64,000 bases of DNA from Myroides albus (GTDB taxonomy: Bacteria > Bacteroidota > Bacteroidia > Flavobacteriales > Flavobacteriaceae): contig NZ_WMJX01000007.1 in assembly GCF_009711045.1 (NCBI RefSeq), positions 1-64,000 of the forward strand, given 5' to 3'. The notes under the pieces are model-generated. The model saw only the letters and a program-made list of their open reading frames with translations, had not been told where the DNA came from and did no database searches. Shown here piece after piece: positions 34,942 through 45,800 of the stretch. The position numbers and the translations under genes were made by a program. How positions within the stretch are numbered: the first letter of the stretch is position 1; each line of letters opens with the position of its first letter.

Positions 34942-36000
34942 ATGATCGAGAATAAAAATCAATCACGAACAAGTTTAGAACAATTAGGCGAGTTTGGTTT
35001 AATAGAACATCTTACAAAGGACTTCCCTATCCAGCAAGAATCCACGATCAAATCAGTAGGTGATGATGCTGCTGTTTTATCTTTTGAGAAAGAAAAAGTA
35101 GTTGTATCTACAGACTTATTGATAGAAGGCGTACATTTTGACTTAGCTTATGCTCCCTTAAAACACTTAGGATACAAAGCTGTAGTTGTAAATATATCAG
35201 ATATTTGCGCTATGAATGCTGTTCCGACGCAAATAACGGTTTCTATAGCAGTATCTAACCGTTTCCCATTAGAAGCGTTAGAAGAATTATACGAAGGAAT
35301 TAAACTGGCATGTAATTACTACAAGGTAGATTTAGTTGGAGGTGACACAACTTCTTCTCAAACAGGACTAATAATCAGTATTACGGCAATAGGTAAAGCA
35401 AATGAAGACGAGATTATCTATAGAAGTGGTGCTGGAGATAACAACCTGTTAGTTGTATCGGGAGATATCGGAGGGGCCTATATGGGATTGCAAGTTTTAG
35501 AACGAGAAAAACAAGTATTCTTAGTCAACCCAAATAGTCAACCAGATTTATCGATGTATGATTACATCATAGAAAGACAGCTTAAACCAGAAGCGAGAAC
35601 TGACATAAGACAATTACTAAAAGACTTAGACGTTCACCCAACTTCAATGATTGATATATCAGATGGTTTATCTTCTGAGATCTTTCACCTGTGCACACAG
35701 TCCAAAGTAGGATGCAATTTATATGAAGATAAGCTACCTCTTGATCCTCAGTTTATAAATACATGTGAAGAATTCAATATTGATTCTACCACAATGGCTA
35801 TAAATGGAGGAGAAGATTACGAACTTCTTTTTACTATCAAAATGGAAGACTTTGAAAAAGTAAAAGCAAATCCAAATCTAACGATAATTGGACACACAAC
35901 GCAAGAGAGCGAAGGGTTACATTTAATCACAAGAGCAAATACAAAAATTCCTTTAAAAGCAAGAGGATGGAATCCTTTAGCAAATAATGAAGAAGAATAA
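34942..36000 (+). CDS. thiL: Thiamine-monophosphate kinase
   Basis: About 352 residues. It phosphorylates thiamine monophosphate to the active cofactor thiamine diphosphate. The N-terminal RTSLEQLGEFGLIEHL and the metal/ATP motifs VGDDAAVL, STDLLIEGVHFDL, ISDICAMNAVPTQI and VGGDT are typical. MIDISDGLSSEI and NGGEDYELLFT follow near the C-terminus. I prefer ATG 34942 (MIENKNQ), where relatives start; an ATG three codons earlier at 34933 is possible. It is monocistronic. Confidence 0.93.
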   Translation: MIENKNQSRTSLEQLGEFGLIEHLTKDFPIQQESTIKSVGDDAAVLSFEKEKVVVSTDLLIEGVHFDLAYAPLKHLGYKAVVVNISDICAMNAVPTQITVSIAVSNRFPLEALEELYEGIKLACNYYKVDLVGGDTTSSQTGLIISITAIGKANEDEIIYRSGAGDNNLLVVSGDIGGAYMGLQVLEREKQVFLVNPNSQPDLSMYDYIIERQLKPEARTDIRQLLKDLDVHPTSMIDISDGLSSEIFHLCTQSKVGCNLYEDKLPLDPQFINTCEEFNIDSTTMAINGGEDYELLFTIKMEDFEKVKANPNLTIIGHTTQESEGLHLITRANTKIPLKARGWNPLANNEEE

Positions 36001-36004
36001 AACA

Positions 36005-36041
36005 CAAAGAGGTTATTTTCAAAGCGAAAGTAACCTCTTTG
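36005..36041 (+). terminator. Hairpin terminator after thiL
   Basis: CAAAGAGGTTA pairs with TAACCTCTTTG, with an inner TTTC/GAAA stem. The T-run is short, so it is a weaker candidate. Confidence 0.65.
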
Positions 36042-36722
36042 CATATCCACCAGTTCGAACTTCCTTATCTCCCTAAACCAAGCGTGTTGCTCAATTCTAG
36101 AGTACTCAAGCATCAATTGGCTTACAACCTGATAAGCCATAGCTCATTTTCACCAACAATCTCCATATCATTACTTACCTGCTTTCTAATTGTGAAACAG
36201 TAACAAATACACCTAAAATACCTTATAAAAAAACAAACAAAAAGTTTGAACGTTTAGACAAAGGAAACAAATCGATAAACGTCATATAGACACACCACAA
36301 GAGCCAATTACCATACTGCAGCAGACTTTACAAACATATTTTTCAATACTCAGAGAACAGAGCTCTCTCCTACTAATACTGTTTTAACTTACATATCACC
36401 ACTTTGACCTTCAATACTTCATTAGCCTAATAAATGTCAAAAACTTCTCCTTTGAAAGCACTAACAAAGTACCTTTATACTCTTTTGTGCAAAAACAAAT
36501 CTCTTTTCATACATACTATTCACTAAATAAAGCAAAAACCACCCACCTACACCCAAATGCAGTTCTTTCACGGTGTCTTTTTAATCATCATAAATAAGTC
36601 AAAATGCGAACAAAAAGCAATATATCAAACTAAAGAGGTCTAAAGATTAAATTTTCAACAAATATTATTTATATATCGCACATTTATTTATATTTACAAA
36701 TACCAAAAACTATAAAATAACA
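36042..36722. other. 681-bp region, no gene found
   Basis: AT-rich with no convincing open frame, RNA gene or repeat. A 43-codon minus-strand fragment ending near 36108 (TIRKQVSNDMEIVGENELW) looks weakly protein-like but has no start. A TAtaTTTA box (7 of 8) near 36690 may serve the carboxylase operon. Confidence 0.4.
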
Positions 36723-37208
36723 ATGAATAAAACGTATCAACTAAAAGTAGGTGGTGATGCTGTTTTTGAAAGTGAGAATTTATTACATACAAACATCAAT
36801 TCCGCAAAAACAGGGATAGACTCATATCATGTCTTAAAGGACAATACTTCGTATGAGGCAAAACTTCTATCTAAAGATTTTAATACTAAAAACTACATTG
36901 TTTCAGTAAATGGCAATACATACACTGTAAACATTCAAACCGATTTAGACAATCTAATCAACAAGCTTGGTTTCGCATTGAATTCGACTAAACAAGTCAA
37001 TTCAATAAAAGCACCTATGCCTGGGCTTATCTTAGACATAGTAGTAGCGGTTGGCCAGGAAGTACAGGAGAATGACAATTTACTCATTCTTGAAGCCATG
37101 AAAATGGAAAACAACCTAACTTCTCCAAGAGCTGGAAAAATCAAAGCTATTAACGTTAGCAAAGGAGCTACTGTTGATAAGGGATTAGTATTAATTGAAT
37201 TTGAGTAG
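36723..37208 (+). CDS. Biotin carboxyl carrier subunit of acyl-CoA carboxylase
   Basis: 161 residues. The C-terminal biotinyl domain starts at about residue 95 (IKAPMPGLILDIVVAVG) and has the biotinylation motif LILEAMKMENNL. The N-terminal 80 residues are unlike AccB and may dock to the partner subunits. It carries carboxyl-biotin between the carboxylase and transferase subunits encoded next. It is the first gene of a three-gene operon with gaps of 2 and 7 nt. Confidence 0.9.
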   Translation: MNKTYQLKVGGDAVFESENLLHTNINSAKTGIDSYHVLKDNTSYEAKLLSKDFNTKNYIVSVNGNTYTVNIQTDLDNLINKLGFALNSTKQVNSIKAPMPGLILDIVVAVGQEVQENDNLLILEAMKMENNLTSPRAGKIKAINVSKGATVDKGLVLIEFE

Positions 37209-37210
37209 AA

Positions 37211-38650
37211 ATGAATAAAATCTTAGTCGCAAACCGCGGAGAAATAGCTGTGCGCATCATGAAGACAGCAAAGAAGATGGGAATACAAACAGTAGCTGTA
37301 TACTCAACTGTAGATAGAAATGCACCACACGTTAGAATGGCTGATGAAGCTGTATGTATAGGGGAAGCTCCTTCAAACCAATCTTACCTATTAGGAGATA
37401 AAATCTTAGAAGTCGCTAAATCACTAAATGTTGATGGAATACATCCTGGATATGGGTTTTTAAGTGAAAACGCTAACTTTGCTATTGCCTGTGACAAAGC
37501 AGGAATAACATTTATAGGCCCTGAATCACATTCCATCGAACTTATGGGAAGTAAATTAGCGGCAAAAGAAACAGTAAAAGCATATGGAATCCCAATGGTT
37601 CCAGGATTAGATGAAGCCATTACAGACCTTGATAAAGCAAAAGCTTTTGCTAAACAAATTGGATTCCCTATCCTAATAAAAGCTTCTGCTGGAGGAGGTG
37701 GAAAAGGAATGCGCATCGTCGAAAATGAAAGCGAATTTGAATCTCAAATGAATCGCGCAATATCTGAAGCAACAAATGCCTTCGGAGACGGATCTGTTTT
37801 CATAGAAAAGTACATCGGATCTCCTCGTCATATAGAAATACAAGTACTTGCAGATAAACACGGAAATATTGTTCACTTATATGAAAGAGAATGCAGTATC
37901 CAAAGACGCCATCAAAAAGTAATTGAAGAAGCACCTTCTGCTGTACTGACACCTGAGGTTCGTAAAGCAATGGGAGAAGCAGCTATAAAAGTTGCTCAAT
38001 CGTGCAATTACATCGGAGCAGGAACGGTAGAATTCCTAATTGATGAAAACCTAAATTTCTATTTTTTAGAAATGAACACCCGCTTGCAAGTTGAGCATCC
38101 TGTTTCTGAGCTAATTACAGGATTAGATTTAGTAGAAATGCAAATTAGAGTTGCGAGAGGTGAAGTACTTCCTTTTACACAAGAAGACTTAGAAATTAAA
38201 GGTCACGCATTAGAGCTAAGAATCTATGCAGAAGATCCTGTAAATGACTTCTTACCAAGTGTAGGTCACTTAGAACAATATCAATTGCCTATAGGACCTG
38301 GTATTCGAGTTGACAATGGAATAGATGAGGGAATGGAAGTGCCAATATACTATGATCCTATGCTTACCAAGCTAATCACTTTTGGAAAGACACGTGAAGA
38401 AGCGATTGAGATCATGTTAAATGCAATCAAGCAATTTAAAGTAAAAGGCATTCAGACCACGCTCCCATTTGGTCAATTTGTATTTGAACACCCAGCATTT
38501 AGATCTGCGAATTTTGATACAAACTTTGTAAAGAAATATTACAAAGCAGACATTATACAACAACAGTATAAAAATGAAGAAGAAGTTGCTGCTTATATAG
38601 CATTACAACAATACTTGGAAGATCAAAAACTATTACGCCTACCAAACTAA
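37211..38650 (+). CDS. accC: Biotin carboxylase subunit
   Basis: 479 residues. It carboxylates biotin with bicarbonate and [20 protein letters not shown] begins the protein, [12 protein letters not shown] follows, the ATP-grasp loop is [32 protein letters not shown] and [18 protein letters not shown] hold catalytic Glu, Asn and Arg residues. The fused layout with a PccB-like partner suggests propionyl-CoA (or a related acyl-CoA) rather than acetyl-CoA carboxylase, since a CT subunit of AccAD type is absent. Confidence 0.93.
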   Translation: MNKILVANRGEIAVRIMKTAKKMGIQTVAVYSTVDRNAPHVRMADEAVCIGEAPSNQSYLLGDKILEVAKSLNVDGIHPGYGFLSENANFAIACDKAGITFIGPESHSIELMGSKLAAKETVKAYGIPMVPGLDEAITDLDKAKAFAKQIGFPILIKASAGGGGKGMRIVENESEFESQMNRAISEATNAFGDGSVFIEKYIGSPRHIEIQVLADKHGNIVHLYERECSIQRRHQKVIEEAPSAVLTPEVRKAMGEAAIKVAQSCNYIGAGTVEFLIDENLNFYFLEMNTRLQVEHPVSELITGLDLVEMQIRVARGEVLPFTQEDLEIKGHALELRIYAEDPVNDFLPSVGHLEQYQLPIGPGIRVDNGIDEGMEVPIYYDPMLTKLITFGKTREEAIEIMLNAIKQFKVKGIQTTLPFGQFVFEHPAFRSANFDTNFVKKYYKADIIQQQYKNEEEVAAYIALQQYLEDQKLLRLPN

Positions 38651-38657
38651 TTCTACC

Positions 38658-40199
38658 ATGAATCAAAAAACATTAAAATTACAAGATATAAAAGCCCAAG
38701 CTAAACTTGGCGGAGGGCAAAAAAGAATAGACACACAGCATAGTAAAGGCAAACTTACAGCAAGAGAGCGCATTGAGTATTTATTAGATGAAGGTTCATT
38801 TGAAGAAATAGGAATGCTGGTAACGCACCGTACAACAGACTTTGGAATGGATAAAGAAGTTTACTATGGCGATGGTGTTGTTACAGGCTATGGAACGATT
38901 AACGGTCGTTTAGTGTACATTTTCGCACAAGATTTTACTGTCTTCGGTGGTGCACTTTCAGAAACACATGCCGAAAAGATATGTAAAGTCATGGACTTAG
39001 CTGTCAAAATGGGAGCTCCAATGATTGGTCTTAATGATTCAGGAGGAGCGCGTATACAAGAAGGTGTACGTTCCCTTGGAGGATATGCAGATATTTTTCA
39101 TCGCAACGTTAAGGCATCTGGAGTTATTCCACAAATATCCGCTATCATGGGACCTTGTGCTGGTGGAGCAGTATACTCACCAGCGATTACAGATTTTACC
39201 ATGATGGTTGAGGGATCAAGTTATATGTTTGTCACAGGTCCGAATGTAGTAAAAACTGTGACAAATGAAGAAGTAACCTCTGAAGAATTAGGGGGAGCCA
39301 GTACACACTCAACAAAATCAGGAGTTGCACATACAACCTCAGCTAATGACATTGCTTGCCTTGAAGACATCAAAAGGATCTTATCCTATATGCCTCAAAA
39401 CAATCAAGAAAAACCATACGACGTACCGTATAAAATAACTGAGGAATATAGATTTGACTTAGATAATATAGTACCTGAAAGTGCTAATAAACCATATGAC
39501 ATGAAAGATGTCATTCATCAGATCATCGATGAAGATACGTTTTTTGAGATTCACAAAGATTATTCTGAAAACATCGTGGTTGGCTTTGCCAGATTAGGAG
39601 GAAAAAGTATTGGTATAGTTGCAAACAACCCAATGTTCTTAGCTGGATGTCTTGATGTAAATAGCTCTATTAAAGCAGCGAGATTTACGCGTTTCTGTGA
39701 TTCCTTTAATATTCCTCTATTAGTATTAGTGGACGTACCAGGCTTTTTGCCAGGGACAGATCAAGAGTGGAATGGTATCATTGTACATGGAGCAAAACTA
39801 CTATATGCACTAAGCGAAGCTACCGTACCAAAGGTAACACTCATTACGCGTAAAGCTTACGGAGGTGCTTATGATGTGATGAACTCAAAACACATCGGAG
39901 CAGATATGAACTTTGCATGGCCAAATGCTGAAATCGCAGTTATGGGAGCAAAAGGAGCGAGCGAGATAATCTTCAAAAAAGAAATCTCTGAAGCAGCAGA
40001 TCCTGCAGCTAAATTAGCTGAGAAAGAGGCAGAATATGCTGACAAATTCGCAACACCATACAGAGCAGCACAACGTGGTTTTATCGATGAAGTAATTCTA
40101 CCTAATGAATCGCGACGCAAACTATTAAAAGCTTTTGCCATGTTAGAAAATAAACAAGTAGAGCTACCCAATAGAAAACACGGGAACATACCCTTATAA
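38658..40199 (+). CDS. Acyl-CoA carboxylase beta subunit (PccB-like)
   Basis: A 513-residue carboxyltransferase of the PccB/MmdA type. It transfers CO2 from carboxybiotin to an acyl-CoA. Typical blocks: [70 protein letters not shown] and [17 protein letters not shown]. The two oxyanion-forming Gly-Gly-Ala segments are present. It is probably a propionyl-CoA carboxylase feeding methylmalonyl-CoA to succinyl-CoA, but acyl specificity is not provable here. Confidence 0.92.
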   Translation: MNQKTLKLQDIKAQAKLGGGQKRIDTQHSKGKLTARERIEYLLDEGSFEEIGMLVTHRTTDFGMDKEVYYGDGVVTGYGTINGRLVYIFAQDFTVFGGALSETHAEKICKVMDLAVKMGAPMIGLNDSGGARIQEGVRSLGGYADIFHRNVKASGVIPQISAIMGPCAGGAVYSPAITDFTMMVEGSSYMFVTGPNVVKTVTNEEVTSEELGGASTHSTKSGVAHTTSANDIACLEDIKRILSYMPQNNQEKPYDVPYKITEEYRFDLDNIVPESANKPYDMKDVIHQIIDEDTFFEIHKDYSENIVVGFARLGGKSIGIVANNPMFLAGCLDVNSSIKAARFTRFCDSFNIPLLVLVDVPGFLPGTDQEWNGIIVHGAKLLYALSEATVPKVTLITRKAYGGAYDVMNSKHIGADMNFAWPNAEIAVMGAKGASEIIFKKEISEAADPAAKLAEKEAEYADKFATPYRAAQRGFIDEVILPNESRRKLLKAFAMLENKQVELPNRKHGNIPL

Positions 40200-40201
40200 A
40201 T

Positions 40202-40242
40202 AAAACAAAAAACATCAGGTTAAGCCTGATGTTTTTTGTTTA
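40202..40242 (+). terminator. Intrinsic terminator after the carboxylase operon
   Basis: A 17-bp stem (AAACAAAAAACATCAGG with CCTGATGTTTTTTGTTT) around a 5-nt loop. Confidence 0.85.
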
Positions 40243-40491
40243 TACTATCTTCAATTGCCATATTATCTACAAAAGCAATTATCACTACAATACTTTACGT
40301 AGATTAAAACCTCTTTTTCCTCAACACATTAGAGCCAAGAAATCATATTTCTTAAAAAAAAGAAGACACATGATAACTATCATTAAATATTAATTTGATT
40401 TTTAAGAATTTTACACTAATTAATTTATTAAAAAAAGTTATAAAGAAGTAAAAATAAATGATTTTTATACTTATTAATTAAAATAGGATAT

Positions 40492-40499
40492 TATATTTG
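40492..40499 (+). promoter_or_regulatory. -7 promoter box TAtaTTTG
   Basis: Exact consensus 75 nt before the ATG at 40574. The resulting leader would fold into the hairpin at 40510-40546. Confidence 0.5.
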
Positions 40500-40509
40500 T
40501 AAACTTTTT

Positions 40510-40546
40510 AAAAATATCAAGGCTCGCTATTGAGCATAATATTTTT
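40510..40546 (+). promoter_or_regulatory. Structured leader hairpin with terminator-like tail
   Basis: The AAAAATAT and ATATTTTT arms enclose GCTC/GAGC with a 6-nt loop. A CTTTT run follows. It could attenuate transcription or hide the translation start of the gene at 40574. Confidence 0.4.
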
Positions 40547-40573
40547 CTTTTAAAAATTTAAAATAGCAGAACT

Positions 40574-40873
40574 ATGATTTATAACGAAACAAGAAAAAAT
40601 CCTCTATTGAGTATTTTCGCCTTACTTTTATCCATAGGATCAATAATGTTATTTATTTATCCAGAGACAATCGCTTATGCAAAAGTCATAGGTCCATTGT
40701 TCTTTTTTATTGGGTTAGTACTGAGTGTGGTTAGTTTAAAACAATCGAGTAAGGTAATGGCTTATTTAAGTTTCTTCTGCTTATTTATAATGTTAAGTAT
40801 GGTTACTAAATCAGTTGTAACCATCTATTCTCCAGTAGATGAAGCAATAGAACATATTGCCAATATCAAATAA
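40574..40873 (+). CDS. Small membrane protein of unknown function
   Basis: 99 residues with three hydrophobic segments (about 12-30, 33-54 and 60-80: LLSIFALLLSIGSIMLFIY, IGPLFFFIGLVLSVVSL, YLSFFCLFIMLSMVT). No charged or catalytic signature and no family recognised. It is preceded by a long structured leader and followed by an AT-rich gap; it appears monocistronic. Confidence 0.65.
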   Translation: MIYNETRKNPLLSIFALLLSIGSIMLFIYPETIAYAKVIGPLFFFIGLVLSVVSLKQSSKVMAYLSFFCLFIMLSMVTKSVVTIYSPVDEAIEHIANIK

Positions 40874-40998
40874 TTACTTTTATCGTGTAATCACCCAAAG
40901 AGAGAAATACAATATATTTCTCTTTTTTTATTTAAAAAACCTATAGTTGCCTATTCCCTTTTAGTACCTTTATAGCACAACAACTAAAGAAAATCATC

Positions 40999-41688
40999 AT
41001 GCGAGATATAAGCGAACTCATCAACACAGAAGAACCTGGGTGGGAGCTTGTTCAACAGTGGATTAATGAAGCTACAAGAACTATAGAAGTTTTACCAGTT
41101 ATTTCAAAACAACAGGCTGAACAAGTACTACTGGATACTCAAGTGAGCACCCGCTCACCTATGGGAGCTATAATCTATGAAACTGGAGGAATACTTGTTG
41201 CCGATGGATGGATACGTATCTTAGGTAGTGGGTCAGAAAAACTAACTCGATCTATATCTGAATGGAACAAAAACAAGCAAAGCAATGACTTTAGTAATCA
41301 ACCTGGTTTTCTGTTAGTTGCAGATGATGCAATTGGAGGATATTTTTGTATAAATGCTGGTGTATTAGGAAAAGATGTCGGCTCTATGTACTATTTTGCT
41401 CCAGATAGTTTAGACTTCGAACCGTTAGAAGTAAACTATTCTCAATTGATAAACTTCTTTTTCTCTGGAAATATTGAACAGTTTTATCAAGACTTTCACT
41501 GGAAAACTGAACAAGAAGACTTGAAATCACTTTCTCCTGATGATGTTTTCAACTTTTCCCCTCCCCTGTGGACTGTTGAAGGAAAGAATCTCAATGAAAG
41601 CATTATTCGCCCAATATCTGCAGAAGAACAATACTTTTTAAACTTAGAATTGCGCACAGGATTAAATAACATACAAAATATCCCCTAA
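40999..41688 (+). CDS. DUF2625-family protein
   Basis: 229 residues, soluble. ELINTEEPGWELVQQWINEA and EVLPVISKQQAEQVLLDTQV followed by GGILVADGWIRILGSGS match DUF2625. GFLLVADDAIGGYFCINAG and MYYFAPDSLDFEPL continue the fold, which resembles the SUKH (SMI1/KNR4) superfamily. The function is unknown; SUKH relatives are often immunity proteins against polymorphic toxins. It lies 4 nt before another SUKH protein, so the two are probably co-expressed. Confidence 0.8.
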   Translation: MRDISELINTEEPGWELVQQWINEATRTIEVLPVISKQQAEQVLLDTQVSTRSPMGAIIYETGGILVADGWIRILGSGSEKLTRSISEWNKNKQSNDFSNQPGFLLVADDAIGGYFCINAGVLGKDVGSMYYFAPDSLDFEPLEVNYSQLINFFFSGNIEQFYQDFHWKTEQEDLKSLSPDDVFNFSPPLWTVEGKNLNESIIRPISAEEQYFLNLELRTGLNNIQNIP

Positions 41689-41692
41689 GATC

Positions 41693-42181
41693 ATGTATAA
41701 CTACAATATCATTCCTAATTACAAAACACATACAACCAAACTTGTCTTACCTGAAGAATCTGAACTTTCAACTTGTGAAAGCAAATTAAACATTCAGCTT
41801 CCTGAATGTTATACACAATTTATCTCACAATATGGGAGAGGTATTCTCGGAGGTACATATATTCGTATATACATGCCAAGCTTTGTTGCAAATAACCAAG
41901 AGGAATGGATAGAACGCATAACAGAATATTACTTCTGGGATGATGGGAAAAATGTATTGACAAAAGAAGAAGTACTAAATTCAATTTGTTTAGGAGACAC
42001 TTTGGACGGTGATGAAATCATCTACTATAACAAGCAATACTTTGTCCTTCCGCGAAATGAAGATTTAATATACCCTTTGGGGAATACGCTTACCGAAGCA
42101 ATCGAGTGGTTATGCAGTAGCAATATACTTACAGAAGCTTTTACAGAAAGAGATTTCGAACCTATCAACGAAGATATATAA
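41693..42181 (+). CDS. SMI1/KNR4 (SUKH) family protein
   Basis: 162 residues. The SUKH core reads STCESKLNIQLPECYTQFIS, then YGRGILGG, ICLGDTLDGDEIIYY and the final YPLGNTLTEAIEWLC. SUKH proteins bind partner proteins and many neutralise nuclease or deaminase toxins. No toxin gene lies beside this pair, so they could be orphan immunity genes or have a housekeeping role. Gap of 4 nt after DUF2625. Confidence 0.82.
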   Translation: MYNYNIIPNYKTHTTKLVLPEESELSTCESKLNIQLPECYTQFISQYGRGILGGTYIRIYMPSFVANNQEEWIERITEYYFWDDGKNVLTKEEVLNSICLGDTLDGDEIIYYNKQYFVLPRNEDLIYPLGNTLTEAIEWLCSSNILTEAFTERDFEPINEDI

Positions 42182-42313
42182 AAGAAGATCGGAATATAGG
42201 CACTATCTCCGAAACATTCCATTTTTATTAGAATTGAATTAGAACTTAATACTTTAGTAACTTTGAATTAATACAAATTAGTACTTTAGCTCTTTCATTC
42301 GTTAATAAGTTTA

Positions 42314-42321
42314 TAACTTTG
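42314..42321 (+). promoter_or_regulatory. -7 promoter box TAacTTTG for the metal-efflux operon
   Basis: Exact consensus 26 nt before the GTG at 42347. A second TAacTTTG box with similar flanks lies at 42258-42265, suggesting tandem promoters. Confidence 0.5.
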
Positions 42322-42346
42322 TATTAATAATCAATAGGGGATTCTT

Positions 42347-42724
42347 GTGAAAAGAAAAGTTGCACTACTGTTTATGTTAATCTTTTTGGTCTCGACAACT
42401 GAGTTTGGTCAGTTGTTGAAAGTACCACTATTGATTGAACATTACGTAGAGCACAAGACTAATAACCCCAATCTAACCATGTGGGGCTTTTTACAGATAC
42501 ACTATAGTGAAAGTCACAAGGAAGAAGGAGATCCTGTAGACGAAAAGCTACCTTTTGTCACGCATCACTTTGTGAGTATAATAGGTATCGTTACTCCTAC
42601 TCCTGTTCTCAAGATAGAACGCATTAGATTCAATACCATCCACGACAAGATACACGCTTTCGACGAAGATGAAGTCGAGAGTAGCTACTTATCTTCTATT
42701 TGGCAACCGCCGAAATACTGTTAA
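42347..42724 (+). CDS. Small exported protein at the head of the metal-efflux operon
   Basis: 125 residues from GTG 42347. A signal peptide or anchor spans residues 1-21 (MKRKVALLFMLIFLVSTTEFG). The mature part is His-rich (EHYVEHK, QIHYSESHKEE, VTHHFVSI) and ends in Cys, with acidic stretches DEDEVE. It precedes a heavy-metal RND pump by 100 nt. A periplasmic metal-handling or sensing role is plausible by context and His content but not shown. Such genes seem to recur before CusA-type genes in this phylum, from memory. Confidence 0.7.
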   Translation: MKRKVALLFMLIFLVSTTEFGQLLKVPLLIEHYVEHKTNNPNLTMWGFLQIHYSESHKEEGDPVDEKLPFVTHHFVSIIGIVTPTPVLKIERIRFNTIHDKIHAFDEDEVESSYLSSIWQPPKYC

Positions 42725-42823
42725 TACCTTATCGCCAAATTTAAGTCAACAATCTATGCAATATTGCATGGAGAAATTGTCTATTACAATCAAGCAATTT
42801 TAACGTATTAACAGACACAAATC

Positions 42824-45800
42824 ATGTTAAATAAAATAATTGAGTTTTCTGTAAAGAATAAACTCATCATAGGGCTATTTGTATTAGCTCTAATCGGTGT
42901 TGGTATTTACCAAACATCCAAACTGCCAATTGATGCAGTACCAGATATTACGGATAATCAAGTACAAGTAATTACCGTAGCTCCGTCGTATGGAGCAACA
43001 GATATAGAGCGTTTAGTTACCTTCCCTATCGAGCAAGCCAATAGCAATATTCCCGGCATTAAGAATATGCGTAGCTTCTCTCGTTTTGGGTTATCACTGG
43101 TAACTATTGTTTTCGAGGAAGATGTCGATGTTTATTGGGCAAGACAACAAGTGAGCGAACGCTTAAATCAAGTAAAAGCAGACATCCCACAAGACATAGG
43201 ACAACCTGAGTTAGGTCCAATTTCCACAGGGTTAGGAGAAATCTACCAATATGTAGTAAGACCCTTAGAAGGATATGAAGATAAATATGACCTAACAGAA
43301 CTGCGTTCTATCCAAGATTGGGTAGTGCGTCGCCAACTACTATCTGTCAAAGGAGTAGCTGAAGTAAGTAGTTTTGGAGGAAAACTAAAACAGTATGAAA
43401 TAGCTGTAAACTCAAATAAATTGGATGCTTTTGGCATTACCATTAATGATGTATTTACCGCTTTAGAAAACAACAATGAGAATACAGGTGGAGCCTATAT
43501 CGAAAAAGGTCCCACCGTATTATATATCCGAACAGAAGGATTGGTAGGTAACATTAAAGATATCGAAAGCATCGCCATTACTTCTAAGCATTCTGAGCAT
43601 CCAATTTTAATTAGAGATGTAGCAAAAGTACAGATAGGACATGCTACCCGATATGGTGCCATGACCTATAATGACAGGGGAGAAGTTTCTGGAGCTGTAG
43701 TAATGATGCTTAAAGGAGAGAACAGCAATGAAGTTATCAAAAATGTAAAAGACAAAGTAGCTGAAATACAAAAAACACTACCTGAAGGAGTGGTGATAGA
43801 AGCTTTCCTTGATCGTACTAAAATGGTAAACAACGCCATAGGTACAGTAGAAACAAACCTTACTGAAGGAGCTCTTATCGTAGTCTTTGTATTAGTACTA
43901 TTCTTGGGAAATATGAGAGCAGGACTATTAGTCGCTTCTATTATTCCCTTAGCCATGCTGTTTGCGATCTGCATGATGAACCTCTTTGGGGTAAGTGGAA
44001 ACTTAATGAGCTTAGGGGCACTCGATTTCGGACTGATCATTGATGGTGCCGTTATTATCGTCGAGGCTGTCCTTCATCAATTCTCACATAATGCACGGTA
44101 TAAGTCAATGAATAAACTTTCACAAGATGATATGAACAAAACCGTCATACACTCAGCTTCTAAGATGATGAACAGTGCTGTTTTTGGTCAGATCATTATC
44201 CTAATTGTGTATATACCAATCCTAACATTAGAAGGCATTGAAGGTAAGATGTTTAAACCAATGGCACAAACTGTAGCTTTCGCCTTATTAGGAGCATTCC
44301 TTTTATCGCTGACCTATGTACCAATGATGAGTTCACTGATCATGAGTCGTAAAGTGACTCATAAGCCAAACTTCTCTGAACGCGTTATGGCAAAACTCGA
44401 AAAGTTCTATCAAAAATGCCTTGTTAAAGTTTTAGAACTACCGAAAACGATATACGCAGTAGTTGGGGTATTATTTGCAATTGCCTTGTATATCTTGTCT
44501 ACCCTTGGAGGCGAGTTTATTCCTTCCTTAGAAGAAGGTGACTTTGCCGTAGATACGAAAGTTTTAACAGGAAGTACCTTAACGACAACTATCGAAAGTA
44601 CACAGAAAACAGCACATATCTTAAAGACACGCTTCCCTGAAGTAGAGAAAGTAGTAACCAAAATCGGTAGTGCTGAAGTACCTACTGATCCAATGCCTAT
44701 GGATGCCAGTGATATGATGGTCATCTTAAAAGATAAAAGCGAGTGGATCTCAGCAGAGAGCTTTCCAGAACTTGCAGAAAAAATGACGAAAGCCTTAGAA
44801 GAAGTTCCTGGAGTAACTGTGGGATTCCAATTCCCAGTACAAATGAGATTTAACGAATTAATGACAGGTGCCCGACAAGATGTAGTCGTAAAAGTCTTTG
44901 GTGAGGACCTAGATCAATTAGCAGAAATAGCAGGAAAAATCGGCCATATTGCCAGCACAGTTAAAGGGGCAACTAACTTATATGTAGAACCAGTGACTGG
45001 CATGCCGCAGTTATTGATAGAGTATAACCGTCCAGCGATTGCACGCTATAGACTTTCTATTGCTGAAATCAACCGAATTGTCAATACCGCTCTTGCAGGC
45101 CAAAGTACCGGTATGGTGTATGAAGGTGAAAAGCGCTTCGATATGGTAGTACGCATGGATGAGGCCAATCGCAAAAACCTCTCAGACATTCAAAATCTAC
45201 TCATCCCTACTCCACTTGGCAATCAAGTACCTTTAAATCAGTTGGCAACAGTAGAAATAAAAGAAGGACCTAACCAAATTCAACGCGAAAACGCACAACG
45301 CAGAATATTTGTCGGTTTTAATGTAAAGGATAGAGATGTACAGAGTATAGTAGAAGAATTGCAACAAAAAGTAGAAGCGCAAATCAAACTTCCCACTGGT
45401 TATCAAATCACTTATGGAGGTCAATTTGAAAACTTAAACGAGGCAAAAGCGCGTTTGGCTATCGCAGTACCTTTAGCGTTAGTGCTAATTTTCTTATTGT
45501 TGTTCTTTGCCTTTAGAGATATCAGAGAATGTCTGATGATATTCACAGCCATTCCCTTATCCATCATTGGAGGGGTATTTTTGTTAGCGTTGAGAGGAAT
45601 GCCTTTTAGCATCAGTGCAGGTGTGGGATTCATAGCCTTATTTGGAGTAGCAGTACTGAATGGTATCGTGCTTATTGCAGAGTTTAACAGACTCCAAAAA
45701 TCAGGTGTAAAAAATATAGTTTACGTAGTAGTTAGAGGTGCTACCTCGCGACTACGCCCCGTACTAATGACTGCATGTGTAGCCTCATTTGGATTTCTAC

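Larger units (their letters stand above)
40243..40573. other. 331-bp very AT-rich leader region of the small membrane protein
   Basis: It contains a TAtaTTTG promoter box (40492-40499) and a terminator-like hairpin (40510-40546). Nothing else seen. Confidence 0.5.

Noticed and set aside
36042..36140. Minus-strand open frame starting MAYQVVSQLMLEYSRIEQ that runs into thiL
   Set aside because: Most of it is antisense to thiL and it has no promoter or conserved features; only the first part is intergenic.
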